This document shows, in pieces, positions 60,701 through 64,000 of a DNA stretch of 64,000 nt. Position 1 is the stretch's first letter, and each line of letters starts with the position of its first letter. The notes beneath the pieces are model-generated. The model was given only the letters and a program-made list of their open reading frames with translations. It was not told where the DNA came from and did not search any database. Made by a program: the position numbers and the translations under genes. Source of the stretch: JASGIT01 sp047601665 (GTDB lineage: Bacteria > Pseudomonadota > Gammaproteobacteria > Burkholderiales > Burkholderiaceae_C); NCBI GenBank assembly GCA_047601665.1, contig JASGIT010000001.1, positions 310,001 through 374,000 on the forward strand, given 5' to 3'.

Positions 60701-61768
60701 ATGCACCCCCAGTCCCTCCGGGCCGCCCTGGCCTGCGCGGCGCTCGCCCTGCTCGCGGGTTGCGGCGGCGGCGATGACGACCGCATCCAGGTCAAATCCG
60801 TCACCGTGTTCGGCGACAGTCTCAGCGACGTGGGCACCTACGCCGCCGCCACGGGCGACCCCGCCAACCCCGGCAAGTTCACCGTCAACCCCGGCAAGGT
60901 CTGGGTGGAGAACGTGGCCGCCAATTTCGGCCTCGCGGTCACCCCCAACCGCTCGCTGACGCTGGACGCCACCGCCAGCGGCGTGGCCAGCGCCGGCACG
61001 GGCACGGCCACCGTGATCGGCGGCAACGGCTACGCCGAGGGCGGCGCGCGCGTGGCCATGCTGCCCAGCGAAAGCGGCGTGGGCAACAACCAGCTCGTGG
61101 CGCCCGTGCGCGACCAGGTCCAGCGCTACCTGCAAACCCACGCCGCGGGCTTCGGCCCCAACGAACTGGTGCTCGTCACCGGCGGCGGCAACGACATCTA
61201 CGCCCAGTTCAGCGCCGTGTGCTGGCACACGGACGACAACAACCTGGGCGCGGGCAACACCACGCTCGACATCGCCACCGCGCAGATCACCGCCGCCGCG
61301 CAGGCCGAGGTGGCCCTGATCCGGCAGATCCGCGCCAACGGCGGCCGGCTGATCGTGGTGCTCTCGCAGGGCAACCCCATCGTGAGCCCGTTCTCGCGCT
61401 ACTACGGCTCGGACGCCTACCAGGCCACCGGCTGCTACACGCCCGTGCCCGCCGCGCAGAGCAATGCGTGGACGGAGCAGTTCAACCAGATCGTGAAGAC
61501 CGGCGTGGCCAACCTGCCCGAAGTGGTCTACGTGGACCAGCAGGTGCCCTGGGGCAACGCGCAGGCCAACCCCGCGAACTACGGCCTGACCAACCTGACC
61601 GACCCGGCCTGCACCGTGAGCAGCGCCGCGTTCTGCACCCAGTCCACGCTGACGGCCGCCGGCGCGGACCAGACCTACTTCTGGTCCGACGCCTTCCACC
61701 CCACGCCGCGCGGCCACAAGATTCTGTCGGACTACGTGCTGGAGCAGCTGAAGACCCGCACCCGCTGA
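60701..61768 (+). CDS. Secreted SGNH/GDSL-family esterase lipoprotein
   Basis: A 355-residue lipoprotein (signal LLAGC, lipid Cys21) with the SGNH hydrolase blocks: nucleophile Ser40 in VFGDSLSDVG, GGGND, and the catalytic Asp-x2-His in WSDAFHPTPRGH. Such enzymes are secreted or surface esterases and lipases. A further lipase-like lipoprotein gene follows 23 bp downstream in the same direction, so they probably act on a common ester substrate or polymer. The gene has an AGGAG site upstream. Confidence 0.9.
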   Translation: MHPQSLRAALACAALALLAGCGGGDDDRIQVKSVTVFGDSLSDVGTYAAATGDPANPGKFTVNPGKVWVENVAANFGLAVTPNRSLTLDATASGVASAGTGTATVIGGNGYAEGGARVAMLPSESGVGNNQLVAPVRDQVQRYLQTHAAGFGPNELVLVTGGGNDIYAQFSAVCWHTDDNNLGAGNTTLDIATAQITAAAQAEVALIRQIRANGGRLIVVLSQGNPIVSPFSRYYGSDAYQATGCYTPVPAAQSNAWTEQFNQIVKTGVANLPEVVYVDQQVPWGNAQANPANYGLTNLTDPACTVSSAAFCTQSTLTAAGADQTYFWSDAFHPTPRGHKILSDYVLEQLKTRTR

Positions 61769-61791
61769 TCACCCCCCCTGGAGAACCACCC

Positions 61792-62994
61792 ATGAACCAC
61801 CTCCGTCCCCTCGCCACCGCCGCCCTGCTGGCCGCCGCCGCCCTGGCCGCGGGCTGCGCCAACACCTCCACCGCCCCTGCCGCTGCCGCGCCCGCGGGCG
61901 ACTTCTACAGCTGGACCGCCGCGCTGCCCGCGACCCCCGGCAAGCTGCTGCGCCAGGAGCCGCTGGCCCCGGCCGAGACGCTGGCCGACGCGGGCCAGCA
62001 GCTGCGCGTGCTCTACACCGCCACCGACGGCGTGACGGGCCAAGGCACCGTGGCCGTGTCCGGCGCCGTGTACTTCCCCAAGACGCCGCGCCCCGCGGGC
62101 GGCTGGCCCGTGGTGGCCTGGGCGCACGGCACCACGGGCGTGGGCGACGCCTGCGCGCCGTCGCGCAACCCGCGCTCTCCGCGCGACACGGAATACCTGA
62201 ACACCTGGCTGCGCGAGGGCTTCGTCGTCGTCGCCACCGACTACCAGGGCCTGGGCACGCCCGGCCCGCACCCCTACCTGCACACCCGCGCCCAGGCCTA
62301 CAGCGTGCTCGACGCGGTGCGCGCCGCGCTCGCGCTGCCGGGCGTGGCCAACCAGGTCGTGCTCGTCGGCCAGTCGCAGGGCGGCGGCGCGGCCTTCGGC
62401 ACGGCGGGCATCGCACCCGGCTACGCGCCCGACGTGAAGCTGCTGGGCACCGTGGCCACCGGCACGCCCTACCTGGGCCTGCGCCAGAACGAAACCGCCG
62501 TCCCCCGCGACACCGTGGCCCCGCAGATGGCCTACGCCATGTACGCGGTGGAAACGGCCAAGCTGGTCAACCCCGCGTTCGACCCGGCCACCATCTTCCT
62601 GCCCGCCGCCATGCCCGCGCTGCAGGCGTCCGCCGAGGCCTGCGTGATGCCCATGTTCCAGCGGCTCACCGCCGAAAAGCGCACCGAGCGCAACTCGTTC
62701 CAGCCCGGCGGCGCGGCCAAGCTGTTCAACGCCATCGGCCCGGTCACGGGCTACGCCACGCTGCACCTGGCCCAGCCGATCTTCATGGGCATGGGCGAGA
62801 AGGACATCGACGTGCCCACCGCCATGCAGAAGAAGCTCGCCGCCGACACCTGCAAGGCCGGCACGCAGGTGCAGGCACATGTCTATCCGGGGCTGGATCA
62901 CAGCGGCACGGTGAATGGTTCGCTCAAGGATTCGCTGCCCTTCGTGCGCAATCTGCTGGCGGGCAAGCCGGTGGCCAGTACCTGCGGTTCTTGA
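61792..62994 (+). CDS. Secretory lipase-type alpha/beta hydrolase, lipoprotein
   Basis: A 400-residue lipoprotein (signal ending LAAGC, lipid Cys22) with an alpha/beta hydrolase domain of the secretory-lipase (LIP) type: VVAWAHGTTGVGD, VVATDYQGLGTPGPHPYL and the nucleophile elbow GQSQGG (Ser195), with His in YPGLDHSGT as the base. It is likely an extracellular or periplasmic lipase or esterase. It follows the SGNH gene by 23 bp and ends before a terminator hairpin. Confidence 0.88.
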   Translation: MNHLRPLATAALLAAAALAAGCANTSTAPAAAAPAGDFYSWTAALPATPGKLLRQEPLAPAETLADAGQQLRVLYTATDGVTGQGTVAVSGAVYFPKTPRPAGGWPVVAWAHGTTGVGDACAPSRNPRSPRDTEYLNTWLREGFVVVATDYQGLGTPGPHPYLHTRAQAYSVLDAVRAALALPGVANQVVLVGQSQGGGAAFGTAGIAPGYAPDVKLLGTVATGTPYLGLRQNETAVPRDTVAPQMAYAMYAVETAKLVNPAFDPATIFLPAAMPALQASAEACVMPMFQRLTAEKRTERNSFQPGGAAKLFNAIGPVTGYATLHLAQPIFMGMGEKDIDVPTAMQKKLAADTCKAGTQVQAHVYPGLDHSGTVNGSLKDSLPFVRNLLAGKPVASTCGS

Positions 62995-62997
62995 GGT

Positions 62998-63050
62998 CGA
63001 ATTGGCTGCCAGGGCTTATGGATTGAGCGCTGGCAGCTATCTTTTTTACA
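62998..63050 (+). terminator. Terminator-like hairpin, copy 9 of intergenic repeat
   Basis: Arms GCTGCCAG (63005-63012) and CTGGCAGC (63030-63037) with a spacer containing TTGAGCG, followed by TATCTTTTTT. The T-tract faces the lipase gene's downstream side, so it can end that transcript. The arms and spacer match the repeat family. Confidence 0.7.
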
Positions 63051-63119
63051 GTGCCTGTAGGTTTATTTTCCGAAGCCGGGATGTGCCCCCGGCCTCGGGA
63101 AGCAAACACACGACAACCG

Positions 63120-64000
63120 TCAATCCAGCAGCTCCGCAGCCAACCAGCCACGCAGGCTGTTGATAAAGGCCCACTCCCGCACACGCGGCAGATCGGCCAC
63201 CCGCACCACCCCCTCCCGCACACGGCCTTCGCGCAGCGCCACAGCGCGGCCCACGCCGGGCAGCAGGCCGCATTCGAGCGGCGGCGTCAGCCATTCGCCA
63301 TCGATATGCAGGGCGAGGTTGCCAAAGGTGGATTCGGTGATCTCCCCCGCCTCGTTGTAGAGCACGGTGTCGAACGCGCCCTCCTGCGGCGCAAACGCCG
63401 CATAGTGCGCACGGCGCGTGGTCTTGTGGCGCGTGAATTCGCTGTGCGCTTCGGGAAAGGGCCGGTCGGCCAGCCGCAAACGCACAGGCTCCTGCGTCGG
63501 CAGCAGCGCGAAGGCTTCGGCGCGCGGCAAACCCCGGGCGCCCAGCAGCAAACGCACGCGCCATGCGCCCTGGGGATGGGCACCAGCCAACGCATCCAGG
63601 CAGGCCTCAACCTCCGCCGCCTGCCACGGAACGCCAAAATGCGCGGCAGCCCCCGCCAAACGCGCCAGATGCTTCGCGCGGTGGCGGAAAACCCCATCCA
63701 CCAGCGCCAGCGTTTCGAGCAGATCGAAGGGCGCGCTCGCACGCACCACAAAGGCGCGCTTGGCGGCCCATTCCTCCCACTCGGCCTGCGCGCTCGCACC
63801 CCAGACGATGCCGCTGCCGATGCCGCAGCGCACCGCGTCGCCATTCAGTTCCAGCGTGCGGATCGGCACATTGAACGTGGCCGCGATGCCGCCGGCCCCA
63901 TCGGGCCGCACCAGCCCCACCGCGCCGCAGTACACGCCGCGCGGCCCGTTTTCGAGTTCGCGGATCAGCCGCATGGCCTGCACCTTGGGCGCGCCCGTGA
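63120..64000 (-). CDS. pabB: Aminodeoxychorismate synthase component I fused to 4-amino-4-deoxychorismate lyase (PabB-PabC), N-terminus cut by window edge
   Basis: The visible 293 codons begin in the chorismate-binding C-terminal part of PabB (TGAPKVQAMRLI, then RGVYCGAVG and FNVPIRT) and continue into a 4-amino-4-deoxychorismate lyase domain (from about the middle: RASAPFDLLETLALVDG, the PLP Lys in RHKTTRRAHY, and ESTFGNLAL). Both domains make p-aminobenzoate for folate: PabB forms aminodeoxychorismate and PabC splits off pyruvate. The N-terminal PabB part lies beyond the right edge. Start unseen. Confidence 0.9.
   Translation of the reverse strand, partial: TGAPKVQAMRLIRELENGPRGVYCGAVGLVRPDGAGGIAATFNVPIRTLELNGDAVRCGIGSGIVWGASAQAEWEEWAAKRAFVVRASAPFDLLETLALVDGVFRHRAKHLARLAGAAAHFGVPWQAAEVEACLDALAGAHPQGAWRVRLLLGARGLPRAEAFALLPTQEPVRLRLADRPFPEAHSEFTRHKTTRRAHYAAFAPQEGAFDTVLYNEAGEITESTFGNLALHIDGEWLTPPLECGLLPGVGRAVALREGRVREGVVRVADLPRVREWAFINSLRGWLAAELLD

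Overview
This 64 kb window is high-GC chromosomal DNA. It most likely comes from a betaproteobacterium of the family Comamonadaceae (Acidovorax, Alicycliphilus, Comamonas or Diaphorobacter type). That placement is an inference from three Bug-family (TctC-like) binding proteins, Comamonadaceae-style gene blocks (ribBX-ribH-nusB, tolQRA, cyoABCD with regBA), a small Trp-rich protein, a DUF3460 protein next to scpA, and a short palindromic intergenic repeat resembling those I recall from this family. I saw no rRNA, tRNA, CRISPR array, insertion sequence, phage gene or plasmid gene. About 60 protein genes are supported, packed tightly and often overlapping by 1-8 bases.

Layout. 1-4.6 kb: ylqF (cut by the left edge), a small membrane protein, and a gshA-fusC pair. 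4.8-20.4 kb: an uncharacterised catabolic cluster reading rightward. It holds an SDR, a cupin, an alpha/beta hydrolase, an IclR regulator, a second SDR with a non-canonical active site, a ThDP enzyme, an aspartate dehydrogenase homologue, an aldehyde dehydrogenase, a VOC extradiol-type dioxygenase, two Bug proteins, a 73-aa protein, a Rieske oxygenase with its reductase, a porin and an MFS permease. Together these look like uptake, ring hydroxylation, ring cleavage and side-chain processing of an aromatic or related acid whose identity the sequence does not reveal. 20.4-22.0 kb: an SDR and a ferredoxin flank a 374-bp intergenic region with two tandem units, each carrying a perfect DnaA box and a hairpin with a T-tract.

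22.0-28.0 kb: riboflavin genes (ribBX, ribH), nusB, an aminotransferase, ybgC and tolQRA, closed by a strong bidirectional terminator. 28.1-36.3 kb: an MHS-type MFS transporter, then cyoABCD, a SURF1 homologue and a RegB/RegA-like redox two-component pair in one overlapping operon. 36.3-44.7 kb: lgt, a bacterioferritin lacking the usual haem-ligand Met, an SDR divergent from a LysR regulator, ilvD divergent from another LysR regulator, and a TctD/TctE-like two-component system. 44.8-50.6 kb: an HME-like RND efflux system (adaptor, pump, outer-membrane lipoprotein).

50.6-64.0 kb: small Trp-rich protein, cytochrome c, a second porin next to a third Bug protein, a patatin, a membrane-anchored degenerate Mrr-like protein, apbC, fdhD, a metallophosphoesterase, a BamE-like lipoprotein, the DUF3460 gene, scpA, a hotdog-like protein, two secreted serine hydrolases, and a pabB-pabC fusion cut by the right edge.
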